DNA of 64,000 nucleotides from Bremerella sp. P1 (GCF_028748185.1 NZ_CP118164.1:3224001-3288000); one strand, 5' to 3'; positions 43,829-54,263 are shown, counted from the first letter of the stretch. The notes: generated from the sequence alone by a model not told the origin. Numbers and translations are program-made.

Positions 43829-46000
43829 CTATTTAATACGTTCTTTGAGGCGCTGTTGAGTGAGAAGCATCATCGTACGATGCGAGCCAAGCCTCGAGAT
43901 GTCGCTGTCGTCGTCGGACGGCACCAACTGCTCGTAATCGCCCTCGGGATTCATAACCCATGCCTGGCGACGGTCCTTCATCAACACATCCAGGATCTCC
44001 CACAGCCGTTCCTTGTGGGCACGTAATTCAAGCGGTGTGCACGCTTCGACTCGGTTGCTTAGGTTCCGCTGCATCCAGTCGGCCGAACCGATGTAGTACT
44101 CGCCATCGAGTGGATCGTCCGATCCATTGGCGAAGTAGAAGATACGCGAGTGCTCGAGAAATCGTCCGATGATACTACGCACGGTTACGTTTTCCGTGAG
44201 TCCTGGTACCCCGGCTCGGAGGCAAGAGAACCCACGCACGATGCATTCGACTTGAACGCCTGCCTGGGACGCGGCGATGATGCCCTGGCACATCTCAGGG
44301 TCTTCCAACTGGTTGACCTTGAAGATGATCATGGCTGGCTTGCCTGCTTTTTTGTTTTCAATCTCGCGGCGTGTCTTTTCCAAAAACTGTTCACGCATGT
44401 TGGTTGGCGCGACCAGCAGCTTTTGAAAACTGGGTTCCCGAGAACGCCCTGTCAGGGCATGGAATAAATTCACCACGTCGGTCGTCAACATCGGGTCGCA
44501 AGTGAATAGTCCCAGGTCGGTATAGAGCCGGGCCGTTTTTACGTGGTAGTTACCAGTACCGATGTGGGCATAGCAGCGGATGCCGTCCGATTCTTGCCGA
44601 ACGACCAGCGCAATTTTCGTGTGAGTCTTCAGGCCAAGCACACCATACACGACATGGGCCCCGATCTTCTCGAGTTCCTTGGCCCAGTGCAGGTTGCGTT
44701 CTTCGTCGAAACGAGCCTTGAGTTCGATCAAACAGGCAACTTGCTTGCCAGTCTCGGCGGCACGGATCAAGCTGCGGACAAACGGCGTATCGTCACCGAC
44801 ACGGTATACCGTCATCTTGATCGCGATCACTTTTGGGTCGTTCGCTGCCGCACGAATAAACTGCTCGACACTGGCATCAAAGCTTTCGTAAGGATGATGC
44901 ACCAGGAAGTCGCCTGACTTGATGACCGAGAAAATGTCGGCTTCTTCACCAGCAAGGTCTGCTGGAACGATCGGGTTCCAGGGTTCGTCGCGAAGCTCTT
45001 TAATGTCGAGCGACGCCAAAGGCCACATGCCGGCATAATCCAACTCGCCAGGCACCTCGTAGACGTCATCTTCAGAGAGATCGAACTGGTGCATCAATAG
45101 CGAGCGCACCCATGGGTTCGGGTCTTCGGAAAGTTCGAGGCGAACGACAGGCTCAAATTTTCGTTGACGCAGTTCTTCAGCAACGATCGTACGGATGCTT
45201 TCCGACTCGTCATCGTCTTCGATTTCGACCTCAGAGTTTCGCGTAATCCGGAACAGCGTCGAGTCGATGATTGTCATGCCGGGGAATAATTTCTCGGCGT
45301 TGTAATGAATGAGATCGGCCAGGCGAATGTACGACCGCGCGTCATCCATATCGGAGTCGAGTTGAATCCATTGCGGCAGGATGTTGGGAACCTTGACCCG
45401 GGCAAACAAGTTCTCTTCCGAGTCTGGTACTCGCAGGACGAAACCTAGCGATGTCGATAGGTTCGACATATAGGGGAATGGGTGCCCAGGATCGAGTGCC
45501 AACGGAGTGAGTGCCGGGTAAACATTGCGATTGAAAAAGAGGTGTGCTTTCTCGCGCTGCGAATCGGTGAGTTGGTCCCAATCCAAGAGATGGATGTTGT
45601 GCTCGGCGAGCAGCGGCTTGAGTTCCTTGCGGAAACACTTGGCTCGCTTCTTCAGCATGGGAATGATGACCTGACGCATCTCCTGCAGACGCTGTTGAAC
45701 CGGCACCGGGCCAATGACTTTGTTCTTGAGCCGTTCGGCCTGACTGCGGGTACGCAAAAGGCCAATCCGCTTCATGAAGAACTCGTCCAGGTTCGACGTG
45801 AAAATGGCCAGAAACTTGATTCGCTCGAGGCCCGGGTTGCGGTCGTCGAGCGCCTCGTGCAGGACGCGGCTATTGAATTGAAGCCATCCGAGATCACGGT
45901 CGGAATAAGCATCTCGCCATGAAGTGTCCGTCAGATCCGTTTCCGACGAGGAAGTCTTCAGGTTCTGGTCAATCAAGCGTGCCGTAATTTCCTGCGTCAT
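43829..46000 (-). CDS. ppk: Polyphosphate kinase 1
   Basis: 723 residues, normal length for Ppk1. N-terminal helical domain (RDLGWLQFNSRVLHEALD, LDEFFMKR), the LDPGHPFPY segment, then two phospholipase-D-like domains; the catalytic His lies in the C-Y-A-H-I-G-T-G-N motif, followed by KTARLYTDLGL. It makes long-chain polyphosphate from ATP. It is transcribed towards the HtrA-like gene; 210 nt separate its start from gmhB on the opposite strand. Confidence 0.97.
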   Translation of the reverse strand: MTQEITARLIDQNLKTSSSETDLTDTSWRDAYSDRDLGWLQFNSRVLHEALDDRNPGLERIKFLAIFTSNLDEFFMKRIGLLRTRSQAERLKNKVIGPVPVQQRLQEMRQVIIPMLKKRAKCFRKELKPLLAEHNIHLLDWDQLTDSQREKAHLFFNRNVYPALTPLALDPGHPFPYMSNLSTSLGFVLRVPDSEENLFARVKVPNILPQWIQLDSDMDDARSYIRLADLIHYNAEKLFPGMTIIDSTLFRITRNSEVEIEDDDESESIRTIVAEELRQRKFEPVVRLELSEDPNPWVRSLLMHQFDLSEDDVYEVPGELDYAGMWPLASLDIKELRDEPWNPIVPADLAGEEADIFSVIKSGDFLVHHPYESFDASVEQFIRAAANDPKVIAIKMTVYRVGDDTPFVRSLIRAAETGKQVACLIELKARFDEERNLHWAKELEKIGAHVVYGVLGLKTHTKIALVVRQESDGIRCYAHIGTGNYHVKTARLYTDLGLFTCDPMLTTDVVNLFHALTGRSREPSFQKLLVAPTNMREQFLEKTRREIENKKAGKPAMIIFKVNQLEDPEMCQGIIAASQAGVQVECIVRGFSCLRAGVPGLTENVTVRSIIGRFLEHSRIFYFANGSDDPLDGEYYIGSADWMQRNLSNRVEACTPLELRAHKERLWEILDVLMKDRRQAWVMNPEGDYEQLVPSDDDSDISRLGSHRTMMLLTQQRLKERIK

Positions 46001-46210
46001 CAGTCCTTAGAGCCTTTTCTGCGGAAAGCTTTGCTTGTGTCAAATCTTAGCTGAAATATAGCATTCTATCTGATATGTACCCCAACTGGGGACCCAGGCG
46101 TAGGTTTCGGCTTGAATTAACGGTGAAGATTGGTCTTGGGATTGGTCGACGAAAATACTACAACGACCCCTCGATTAGGTCTCTTTGAGTTCTAGTATGG
46201 AACTGCTGGC

Positions 46211-46915
46211 ATGGCGATAGACACGAAAATCTGGACTGGACCTGGCCGACCGGCCGTCTTCCTGGACCGCGATGGCACGATTAATGAAGAGGTGAAATAC
46301 CTCGGTTCGCCTCATCAGCTGCGAATTATCCCCGGAGCCGCCGAGGCGATTGCACGCCTTAATCAGGTGGGTATTCCGGTGATTGTTGTCACCAACCAGT
46401 CAGGTATCGCTCGGGGGTACTACACTGAGGACGATGTCCAAGACGTGCACAACTACATGGATAAGCTGCTGGCCGACCATGGGGCTTCCGTCAATGCGTA
46501 CTACTACTGCCCGCATCATCCTGATGCGATCGTGAAAAAATACGCGGTCGATTGCGAGTGCCGCAAGCCTCGTATTGGGATGCTGAGTGCAGCAGCGGCT
46601 CAGGAAAACGTCTACCTCAGCCAAGCCTACGTGGTGGGAGACAAGCGATCCGACCTGCGAGCCGCCGTCAACGCGGGCGCTCGCGGTATCCTGGTACGAA
46701 CTGGGTACGGTAAGAAGACGGAAGAAGAACTGATTCGCGAATCGGAAGCGACCGGAGCGGCCCTGGTCACGAACATTGTGGATGACTTATCCGCCGCCGT
46801 TGAGCAAATCTTGACGGCACTTGGGCAATCGCAACCACAAAGCGTGAAGCCACCCAAGTTCGCGTCTACTTATCGCCATCATCGACCGGAGCTAGGTCGA
46901 CATTACCCTCACTAG
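46211..46915 (+). CDS. gmhB: D,D-heptose 1,7-bisphosphate phosphatase (GmhB-like HAD)
   Basis: 234 residues. HAD nucleophile and acid Asp19/Asp21 in FLDRDGTINEE, VTNQSGIARGY (motif II region), and a zinc-type loop CPHHPD ... CECRKP, then GDKRSDLRAA (motif IV). GmhB removes the C7 phosphate in making ADP-heptose for lipopolysaccharide core; the family also includes histidinol phosphatases, so the exact substrate is inferred. C-terminal ~30 residues are proline- and glutamine-rich. It overlaps the convergent zinc-ribbon gene by 50 nt. Confidence 0.88.
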   Translation: MAIDTKIWTGPGRPAVFLDRDGTINEEVKYLGSPHQLRIIPGAAEAIARLNQVGIPVIVVTNQSGIARGYYTEDDVQDVHNYMDKLLADHGASVNAYYYCPHHPDAIVKKYAVDCECRKPRIGMLSAAAAQENVYLSQAYVVGDKRSDLRAAVNAGARGILVRTGYGKKTEEELIRESEATGAALVTNIVDDLSAAVEQILTALGQSQPQSVKPPKFASTYRHHRPELGRHYPH

Positions 46916-47930
46916 CAGTCTCAGCCTCGCCATGCTGCTTGGGGGGAGGAATCTCGGCACCGATTGGCCCGAGTTCTTCCGATGCTTCGGTGATCATTTC
47001 GACCAGCATCGGAGCGATCGGTGTTGGTTCCGTTGGATCCGCTTTGGTTTCTTCCGTTGACGTTTCGGCTACTTCGGGCTCGGTGGCTGGCTGCGATGGC
47101 TTGTCCATCGGCTCTTCCGCGATGATCGGTTCGCTCACCGGCATTTCCCCATTGACCTTGCGTCCTGCTGGTTTGGGTTTCGGCTTCTTCTGGGAAGCCG
47201 TTTGTTTCGCAGCATTCACCTGTTGCTGAAAGGCCGCTGCTAAAGGGCTTTCTTCCGAAGCATCAACGGGCTTGTTGCTCGATACCTGGTTATCGGTATT
47301 CGTTGTTTCCTCAACAGGTCCTTCTTCGATGATCTCTTCGGTTGGAATCGATTCAACGGGGACTTCAACTTCAGGGTTGGTTTCATCTGGCGTGCCGCCT
47401 TCTGATGCCAACGTCCGCATCTCAGGCGTTCTCAATTCCTCGGGGACGAGGAAGTACGCTTGAGGCGGAAGGTGCGGAACGATCTTGAAGACATCCTGGT
47501 GACCGAACCACATGATCATCATCACGGCGATCGCCAAACCGGCGACACCACCAACGATGATCTTGGCGAATTCAAGGAAAACGTTGGGTTCCGCTTTCTT
47601 GGGTTTGCGAGAGGGACGCGACGAGTCGATCTTCGCCATGGGCGGGCTGCTGGAAAGCGGACCCGAATCCTTAATCTGAAAATCGGTCTTCGGTTCGCTG
47701 GGCTCACCGGTCAGGTTGTATTCGGTCGTATCGGCAAGACCCGTCGGGACCGCGATAGTGACTTCGGAGCCAGGCCCGGAAACGATTTCGGCTTCCGGCG
47801 GCAAGCTCGAAAGGATTTCGCTCAGGGGGAACTCTTCACTGCAACGTGGGCAGCGAATAACCGACATCTCCTTCGCCATGGCGGGAATGCGAATGGAGTC
47901 ATGACAACGAGGGCAGGAACTCAACAGCAT
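46866..47930 (-). CDS. MJ0042-type zinc-ribbon membrane protein with acidic tail
   Basis: 354 residues from ATG 47930; an upstream extension is unlikely. The N-terminus has the pattern C6-PR-C9 ... C27-PR-C30, a planctomycete/archaeal MJ0042 finger. One transmembrane helix at ~118-135 (IVGGVAGLAIAVMMIMWFG) separates it from a long Pro/Glu/Thr/Ala-rich tail that is probably disordered. Function unknown. Overlaps gmhB by 50 nt at the 3' end, so no room for a separate terminator. Confidence 0.75.
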   Translation of the reverse strand: MLLSSCPRCHDSIRIPAMAKEMSVIRCPRCSEEFPLSEILSSLPPEAEIVSGPGSEVTIAVPTGLADTTEYNLTGEPSEPKTDFQIKDSGPLSSSPPMAKIDSSRPSRKPKKAEPNVFLEFAKIIVGGVAGLAIAVMMIMWFGHQDVFKIVPHLPPQAYFLVPEELRTPEMRTLASEGGTPDETNPEVEVPVESIPTEEIIEEGPVEETTNTDNQVSSNKPVDASEESPLAAAFQQQVNAAKQTASQKKPKPKPAGRKVNGEMPVSEPIIAEEPMDKPSQPATEPEVAETSTEETKADPTEPTPIAPMLVEMITEASEELGPIGAEIPPPKQHGEAETASEGNVDLAPVDDGDK

Positions 47931-48204
47931 GTGGGGCTCCGAAACGTGACGATTTCGACTGGCTGACCCAAAGCGCGGGAGGGGAATTGGACAAGGGCTC
48001 CCCCAAGGCAGCCAGAGGCAATCGGCTATTTTAACAGGAATGTACGAAATTGGGTGGAATCTAGCCAATTGCACCCCAAGTTTTCTGCAAAACAAAGGCC
48101 GATTGCGCCTAGGTGGAAGTTTTAATTTCTGCGAGCTAAACTAGTAGGACCTACCTAACCTTCCTCAAACCACCCTTCATCCGCTCGAATCTGGAGCATT
48201 GCCT

Positions 48205-49416
48205 GTGACTGGTAGCCCTTGGACTTCTCGGCTTATTCCCTGCTACGTAGGGATTGTTATGTCGGTACTGATTTGTGCTGATTGCTTCGCTCAGTTTGGC
48301 GGCGGCAAGAGCGAAATTAAGGCTGACATTCGTGACGGTGATCGCATTGCCCTTGTGGGCGGCACTTTCATCGAACGAGAACAGCAGTACGGATATTTCG
48401 AGTTGGCCCTGAATCTGGCCCTGCCGGAAACCAATTTCAGCGTGCGAAACCTTGGCTGGAGTGGTGATACGGTCACGGCCATTTCTCGGGCACGCTTTGG
48501 TAATCAGCAAGAAGCCTGGTCCCACCTGACCAAGTCGCTGGACCTAGTCGACCCAACCGTCATCTATGTTGGCTACGGAACCAACGAAGCATTTCGTGGT
48601 AAGGAAGGCTTGGAAGAGTTCAAAGCAAACTATGCGAAATTGCTGGACGAACTGGAGAAGCGGACCCAGCGGATCGTAATGATCAAGCCATTGCCAATGG
48701 AAAACCTGGGACCTCCTCTTCCCAATCCCGAAGCGTACAACGCGAATGTGGAGTTGTACGGGAAAGCGATCGAGGAATTAGCTTACGATCGTGGTCACAG
48801 CACGATGGGCATGAACGCATCATTCGCTAAGTATCAACCGTCGGGTAAAGACGAGCCAGAGCATCTGACCGACAATGGCATGCATCTGACGGAATTCGGG
48901 TACTGGTATCTTGCTCCCAAGATGGTGGCGAGCTTGGCCCCTTGGACCAGTGAATTGCCGCTCAAGGCCGTTGCGGCCAATCCCTTGAAACCTCAGGATA
49001 AAGTGCTTGTTCCACTGCCGTATGCATCGGCCCCTGGTAAAGAAGCCCCTCAATCTATCCAGTGTGCGATCCAATTCTTCCAGCCAGGCAAGAGCGTGCT
49101 GAAAGGGCCTGGGGACGCACCTGAAGTTTCTGCCACCACAGAACAGTGGGGACGCGGGGTCGATATTCCTGCTACGGCTCTGTATGCCAAAACCGAACAG
49201 CTTCGTCAGGCGATACTCCGCAAGAACCAGCTTTTCTTCGATCGTTTTCGACCGCAGAACGAAACGTACCTCTACCTGTTCCGTAAGCATGAACAGGGAA
49301 ATAACGCGGTTGAGATTCCTCAATTCGATCCACTGATCGAAGAGCAGGACAAGAAGATCTTCGAGTTGAAACAGCCGGACGCGTTCGATGTGACGTTTGA
49401 AAAGACGGCCGACTAA
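48205..49416 (+). CDS. SGNH/GDSL-type hydrolase, planctomycete subfamily
   Basis: 403 residues from GTG 48205 (GGAG eight bases upstream; TTG 48199 is an alternative). Signal peptide with PCYVGIVMSVLICADCFAQ. SGNH blocks: I at VGGTFIERE (normal nucleophile Ser replaced by Thr54), II NLGWSGD, III YVGYGTNEA, V HLTDNGMHLTEFGY. If active, it would be an esterase or acyl hydrolase acting outside the cell. It is followed, 54 nt later, by the large cytochrome gene, an order frequent in planctomycetes. Confidence 0.82.
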   Translation: MTGSPWTSRLIPCYVGIVMSVLICADCFAQFGGGKSEIKADIRDGDRIALVGGTFIEREQQYGYFELALNLALPETNFSVRNLGWSGDTVTAISRARFGNQQEAWSHLTKSLDLVDPTVIYVGYGTNEAFRGKEGLEEFKANYAKLLDELEKRTQRIVMIKPLPMENLGPPLPNPEAYNANVELYGKAIEELAYDRGHSTMGMNASFAKYQPSGKDEPEHLTDNGMHLTEFGYWYLAPKMVASLAPWTSELPLKAVAANPLKPQDKVLVPLPYASAPGKEAPQSIQCAIQFFQPGKSVLKGPGDAPEVSATTEQWGRGVDIPATALYAKTEQLRQAILRKNQLFFDRFRPQNETYLYLFRKHEQGNNAVEIPQFDPLIEEQDKKIFELKQPDAFDVTFEKTAD

Positions 49417-49470
49417 CCTCCTCGCCTTATTCTGTATCCATCTATCCTACCTATTGAGATATCCGTTCCT

Positions 49471-52400
49471 ATGAACCGCCCTGCCCTTGCCTTGCTGCTG
49501 CTGTTGATCGCTCCGGCAGCCTTGTTTGCTCAGCGTGATCTAAAGGTCATCCCCGATACCGATCCGGCCGCAGAACAGCGTTCGTTCACGGTGGCCGAAG
49601 GATTCGAAGTGAATCTGTTCGCTTCCGAACCGATGATCGCCAGCCCGATTCAAATCAACTTCGACGCCCAAGGCCGCTTGTGGGTTGCATCGAGTTCCGT
49701 CTATCCCCAGATCGAGCCTGGCCAGGTCGCGGATGACAAGATCCTGATGCTGGAAGATACCGACGGCGACGGTGCCGCCGACAAGTCGACTGTCTTTGCA
49801 GATGGGATGTTGATTCCCACCGGCGTGCTGCCAGGCGATGGTGGCGTTTACGTGGCCAACAGCACCGAACTGTTGCACATGAAAGATACCGACGGCGACG
49901 GCAAGGCGGATCAGAAACGCGTTGTGTTGTCCGGCTTTGGAACGGAAGATACGCACCACATCCTGCACACGCTTCGCTGGGGCTACGACGGGATGATGTA
50001 CTTCAACCAGTCGATTTACATTCATAGTCACATCGAAACGCCACACGGTGTGCGGCGACTGAACGCCGGCGGCATCTGGCAGTTCCGACCCGAAACGATG
50101 GAACTGGATGTCTTCTGCCGCGGTTTTGTGAACACCTGGGGACACCACTTCAACAACTATGGTGCGCATTTCGCAACCGATGGTGCCTATGGTGAAGGTA
50201 TCAACTACACCTTTCCTGGTGCCGTGTTTGTCACGGCTAAAGATTCGCGACGACTCCTGCAAGGTTTGAATCCCGGTAGCCCCAAGCATTGCGGATTGGA
50301 GTTGGTCGGCGGATCGCATTTGCCGGAAGACTGGCAGACCAGTGCGATTACCAATGACTTCCGCGCTCATCGGGTGTGCCGATTTGTGCTGGAAGAAGAC
50401 GGTTCCGGCTATGCCAGCCGCCAAGCCGAGGATGTCATTAAGGCGGCACACGGAGCGTTTCGTCCTGTCGACGTTAAGATGGGACCCGACGGAGCGATCT
50501 ACATCGCCGACTGGTACAACCCGATCATTCAACATGGCGAAGTCGACTTCCGTGACCCACGCCGCGACCATGTGCACGGGCGTATCTGGCGTGTGACCAA
50601 GAAGGGAAGCCCTCTGGTCAAGCCGCAGAACCTGCACGAGGCTTCCATTGAAGAGCTTCTGGCCGCTTTGAAGTCCCCAGAGAAGTGGATTCGCACGCAC
50701 GCCAAGCTTCAGCTGAAACAACGACCGCGAACCGACGTTCTCAAGCAGCTTGCTGCCTGGATGCAGAAACTGGCCAAGTACGATCCATCCACCGAGCACC
50801 AGCGTCTGGAAGGACTGTGGGCTTATCAAGCGTTGGACGAGATCAACGAGCCACTCCTGTTGGAACTCTTAAGTTCATCCAATCACAACATTCGTGCGGC
50901 CGCTGTTCGAGTTGCCTCGCAGTGGCACGATGAGGTTTCCGATCCCCTTGGCTTGTTTACGGCAGCCGTTCGTGACGAGCATCCACGGGTGCGTTTGGAA
51001 GGTGTGCGAGCGTTGGCTACGGTCCCCAGTTCCCAGGCGATGATCGTCGGGCTGGAAGCAACACGTCAGCCGATGGATCGATTCTTGGACTTCGCCGTTT
51101 GGCAGCTGGTCGAAGATCTCGCTCCAGTCTGGATTCCTGATCTGCAGCAAGCGGTCGCCAAGAATGATAAGAACTCGAAGATCCTTCAGGATGCGAAAGC
51201 GCATCCTGAAAGCTGGGCGTTTGCCTTCGAGGCGATTCCAAATCCGGAAGTCGCCGAGGCCGCGATTATCTTGCTGCCAGAAGCAGATGCGGAAACATCT
51301 GGCCGGCTGGTCGAATTGGCCGCTCAGCGAGGCGGATCCCAGCTCTTAGGTAACTTGCTTTCTTCGATCCTGCCAGAGGGAAGCCGGGCCGGCGATAACT
51401 CGCAGATCGTGCCGATCCTGAAGTCCTTCCTCGTCGCGATGCAAGTCCGCAAGACGAAGCCGGAAGGCGACCTCGCAGCGATTGAAAAGCTGTACGCGTC
51501 AGACTCGCCAGAAGTTGCTGCATTGGCTTTCGATACAGCGATTGCCTGGAACGTTGCCTCTCAGGACCTAGTGCGTTCCTATGCTTCAGGTGAGAAAGAA
51601 CTGCCGCCAGCGGCACGTGTCGCTGCGGTTCGGGCGCTGGCGAAAATGCCAGGGCAGCCAACCGCCAAGTTGTTGGTCGACTTGATTCATTCGGACTCTG
51701 CCGATCAGGCCGTTCGTTTGGCAGCCCTGGAAAGCCTGGCGACGTTCGCACTCCCCAATGCTGCAAATCAAACCGCCGTGCTCCTGGCGAAGGAAGGAAA
51801 TGCCATTCCGGCCGACGCGCTACTTGTTCCGTTTGTCAGTCGAAAGCAAGGACAAGTTCGCCTCGCCGAAGCACTTAAGGAAAAGAAGCTTCCACGAGAC
51901 CAGGCACAACTGGCGCTCCGCTCAGTACGAGGTAGCAGCCAGGCAGCGCCGGAACTTGTTGCCGCGATTCAAGCATCTGGTGGTCTGACTGAAGGGGTCC
52001 GTCAGTGGTCCGACGAAGAACTGGCCGAGATTACGAAAATGGTCATGCAGTCAGGGGATCCATATGCTGGGGAAGCGATCTTCCGAAAGGAAGCTCTCAA
52101 CTGCTTCAAATGCCACGCCATTGGCGAAGCTGGTGGAAATGTCGGACCGAACTTGATCAGCCTCGGTGCGAGTGCTCAGCCTGACTATATTGTCGAGTCG
52201 CTTCTACGTCCGAGTGCGAAGGTGAAGGAAAACTTCCATTCATTGATCATTTTGACCGACGAAGGAAAAGTGCTGACGGGGATTCCCGTTCGCGAAAACA
52301 AAGACTTGCTCGTCCTGCGTGACGCCGAGGGACGCGAGATCGAAATCCCTCAAGAGACAATCGACGATCGTGCCGAGGGACGTTCGCTCATGCCGGATGG

Positions 52401-52938
52401 TTCGATCGATGCTTTGACAACGAAAGAGATTGTCGACCTGGCCACGTTTATGTCGAAGCTGGGTAAAGCAGAAGAGTTCTCGATCGGCAGTCAGAAGTAT
52501 TTGCGTAACTGGAAGACGCTGACGTACAACAACGAGTCGAATCGAGCGATCAATCGCTCGAGCAACAATACGGTTGCCGCCGGGCATCCATCGTTCGTAT
52601 GGAAGCCCATCTTCAGCCAGGTCGACGGCGGAGTGCCTGTGGCGGAGCTTCCCGTGTATCACCCACATCGTAACCAGCCGCAGTTCGCTTATCTGCAAAC
52701 GGACATCGAAGTCGCTAGCGGTGGTAAGTTCCGGTTTGCTTTCGAGGGACCGGAAGGACTATCGGTGTGGCTCGACGGCAAGCCTATCCCGACGGCTAAA
52801 GAACTGGAAGCGGATTGGCAACCCGGTGTGCACCAGATCACGCTTGCTATCAACTTGGGTGAACGTAAAGAGACGGTGAAGGTGCGTCTTCTGGAAGAGG
52901 AGTCGACAGGCCGCTTGGCCACTGCGTCGAAGAAATAG
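49471..52938 (+). CDS. PVC-type β-propeller/HEAT/cytochrome c protein
   Basis: 1155 residues with signal peptide (ALALLLLLIAPAALFAQ). Residues ~25-380 are a PQQ-dehydrogenase-like β-propeller (FSPGF-type entries, DTDGDGKADQ calcium-like loop, DGMMYFNQSIYIHSH, VDVKMGPDGAIYIADWYNPII), ~390-850 are HEAT-like helices, C878-xx-C-H is a single c-type heme motif (NCFKCHAIGEAGGNVGPNL), and ~965-1155 a C-terminal region ending in a sugar-binding-like β-domain. Such proteins are thought to oxidise sugar alcohols or aldoses and pass electrons via heme; the reaction is not established. It pairs with the SGNH gene upstream. Confidence 0.92.
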   Translation: MNRPALALLLLLIAPAALFAQRDLKVIPDTDPAAEQRSFTVAEGFEVNLFASEPMIASPIQINFDAQGRLWVASSSVYPQIEPGQVADDKILMLEDTDGDGAADKSTVFADGMLIPTGVLPGDGGVYVANSTELLHMKDTDGDGKADQKRVVLSGFGTEDTHHILHTLRWGYDGMMYFNQSIYIHSHIETPHGVRRLNAGGIWQFRPETMELDVFCRGFVNTWGHHFNNYGAHFATDGAYGEGINYTFPGAVFVTAKDSRRLLQGLNPGSPKHCGLELVGGSHLPEDWQTSAITNDFRAHRVCRFVLEEDGSGYASRQAEDVIKAAHGAFRPVDVKMGPDGAIYIADWYNPIIQHGEVDFRDPRRDHVHGRIWRVTKKGSPLVKPQNLHEASIEELLAALKSPEKWIRTHAKLQLKQRPRTDVLKQLAAWMQKLAKYDPSTEHQRLEGLWAYQALDEINEPLLLELLSSSNHNIRAAAVRVASQWHDEVSDPLGLFTAAVRDEHPRVRLEGVRALATVPSSQAMIVGLEATRQPMDRFLDFAVWQLVEDLAPVWIPDLQQAVAKNDKNSKILQDAKAHPESWAFAFEAIPNPEVAEAAIILLPEADAETSGRLVELAAQRGGSQLLGNLLSSILPEGSRAGDNSQIVPILKSFLVAMQVRKTKPEGDLAAIEKLYASDSPEVAALAFDTAIAWNVASQDLVRSYASGEKELPPAARVAAVRALAKMPGQPTAKLLVDLIHSDSADQAVRLAALESLATFALPNAANQTAVLLAKEGNAIPADALLVPFVSRKQGQVRLAEALKEKKLPRDQAQLALRSVRGSSQAAPELVAAIQASGGLTEGVRQWSDEELAEITKMVMQSGDPYAGEAIFRKEALNCFKCHAIGEAGGNVGPNLISLGASAQPDYIVESLLRPSAKVKENFHSLIILTDEGKVLTGIPVRENKDLLVLRDAEGREIEIPQETIDDRAEGRSLMPDGSIDALTTKEIVDLATFMSKLGKAEEFSIGSQKYLRNWKTLTYNNESNRAINRSSNNTVAAGHPSFVWKPIFSQVDGGVPVAELPVYHPHRNQPQFAYLQTDIEVASGGKFRFAFEGPEGLSVWLDGKPIPTAKELEADWQPGVHQITLAINLGERKETVKVRLLEEESTGRLATASKK

Positions 52939-53060
52939 ACGCGAATGATGAGAATTGGGGGCAATCTTGCCTTGACCTGCAACTTGCCCCTTTGGTAGTT
53001 ACACGCTTCGGTCCAGCTAATTAGTATCGTCACAGGCTGACTGGGGACTTGAGCGTAATC

Positions 53061-54254
53061 GTGAAAAAAAATTCTCATCTGCCGTTTTCCAGCATTGCGG
53101 GTTACCTGTTGCTAGCACTTGGCGTGTTTGCTTCTGGGCAAGAGGCCGCAGCCCAGGGAACCGTTGCGCCGGCACCCGTCACGGGATCCGCAGGTGCTTC
53201 TATTCAGGGCTGGGATCCGTATTCCACGACACCGCAGTACGGGTCGTATAGTCAGCCGGGCTACAGCGCGCCAAGTTATGCCGCACCGCCGACTTCCAGC
53301 TACCCGCCGCCGAGCAGTTTTCCGCCGGCGCCATCGTCGCCGCCTGCAAACTTTTCGACCGGTCCGAACTCGTTCTATCCACAGCAGCCGCAGCCTTTGT
53401 ATCAGCCGGCTCAGCCATTTGCTCCCCAGCAGCAGTACCAGATTCCGTACGAACGCTTCATGGAGAACCTGGCGTTTCAGTACACGTTTTTGCCCAAGTT
53501 GAGCGACGAACCTGACGCATTGCAGACGCAAGACTTCGAGACCTCAGTCACGGCGTTGTTCCCGAACTTCCTGTTTAGCGATCACCCATTGCTGGTGACT
53601 CCTGGGTTCGTGCTGCATCTGTGGGATGGCCCGTCCACCATGGTTCAGGACCTGCCGTCGAAGGCCTATAGTGCTTACCTCGACTTGGCTTGGAATCCAG
53701 AACTTACGCCCCGCTTGTATGCCGAACTCGGTTTTCGCGTGGGCGTCTACACTGACTTCGAGACAATCAACTCCGACAGTTTGCGGTTTCAGGGGTTAGG
53801 TGTGGGCAACATTCGTTTGACACCCACGATGACCTTGAAGGCCGGTGCGGTTTACATTGATCGAATGGACAAGAAGCTGTTGCCGGTCGTTGGTCTGTTA
53901 TGGGAACCTGACAGCCTGACTCGCTTTGATATTACCTTCCCTTACCCGCGGCTTTCCAAGTACTGGACGACTGTCGGCGATCGTAAGGTGTGGTGGTACG
54001 TCGGTGGTGAATTCGGCTACGGCAGTTGGACCATCCAACGCTACGATTTTGTGGCTATGGATAAAGTGAGCGACCAGATCGATATCAATGACTACCGCGT
54101 CTTCGTTGGTTTGGAAGCGACGCACCCCAATCGTCTGCGAGCCTACGCGGAAATCGGATATGTATGGGACCGAAACATTCTGTATCGGGCTCCTACGATT
54201 CCCAACCTGAAAGTGGACGACACCTTGATGTTACGTGTTGGGTTTAATTTCTAA
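53061..54254 (+). CDS. Outer-membrane barrel-like protein, proline-rich linker (paralog A)
   Basis: 397 residues from GTG 53061. Signal peptide (SSIAGYLLLALGVFASGQEAAAQ), then a linker rich in Pro, Gln and Ser (~40-130), then a C-terminal β-barrel-like domain (~140-397), very similar in order to the next gene: a conserved AYLDLAWNPELTP, TDFETINSDSLRFQG, GAVYIDRMDKKLLPVVGLLW and WWYVGGEFGYGSWTI. The alternating aromatic strands fit a planctomycete outer-membrane barrel family (DUF6268-like). Function unknown. The neighbour at 54264 is a paralog. Confidence 0.75.
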   Translation: MKKNSHLPFSSIAGYLLLALGVFASGQEAAAQGTVAPAPVTGSAGASIQGWDPYSTTPQYGSYSQPGYSAPSYAAPPTSSYPPPSSFPPAPSSPPANFSTGPNSFYPQQPQPLYQPAQPFAPQQQYQIPYERFMENLAFQYTFLPKLSDEPDALQTQDFETSVTALFPNFLFSDHPLLVTPGFVLHLWDGPSTMVQDLPSKAYSAYLDLAWNPELTPRLYAELGFRVGVYTDFETINSDSLRFQGLGVGNIRLTPTMTLKAGAVYIDRMDKKLLPVVGLLWEPDSLTRFDITFPYPRLSKYWTTVGDRKVWWYVGGEFGYGSWTIQRYDFVAMDKVSDQIDINDYRVFVGLEATHPNRLRAYAEIGYVWDRNILYRAPTIPNLKVDDTLMLRVGFNF

Positions 54255-54263
54255 GGCGAGGCA

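Noticed and set aside
49540-50829. 429-codon minus-strand frame inside the cytochrome gene
   Set aside because: Antisense shadow; the plus-strand protein has intact propeller and heme motifs.
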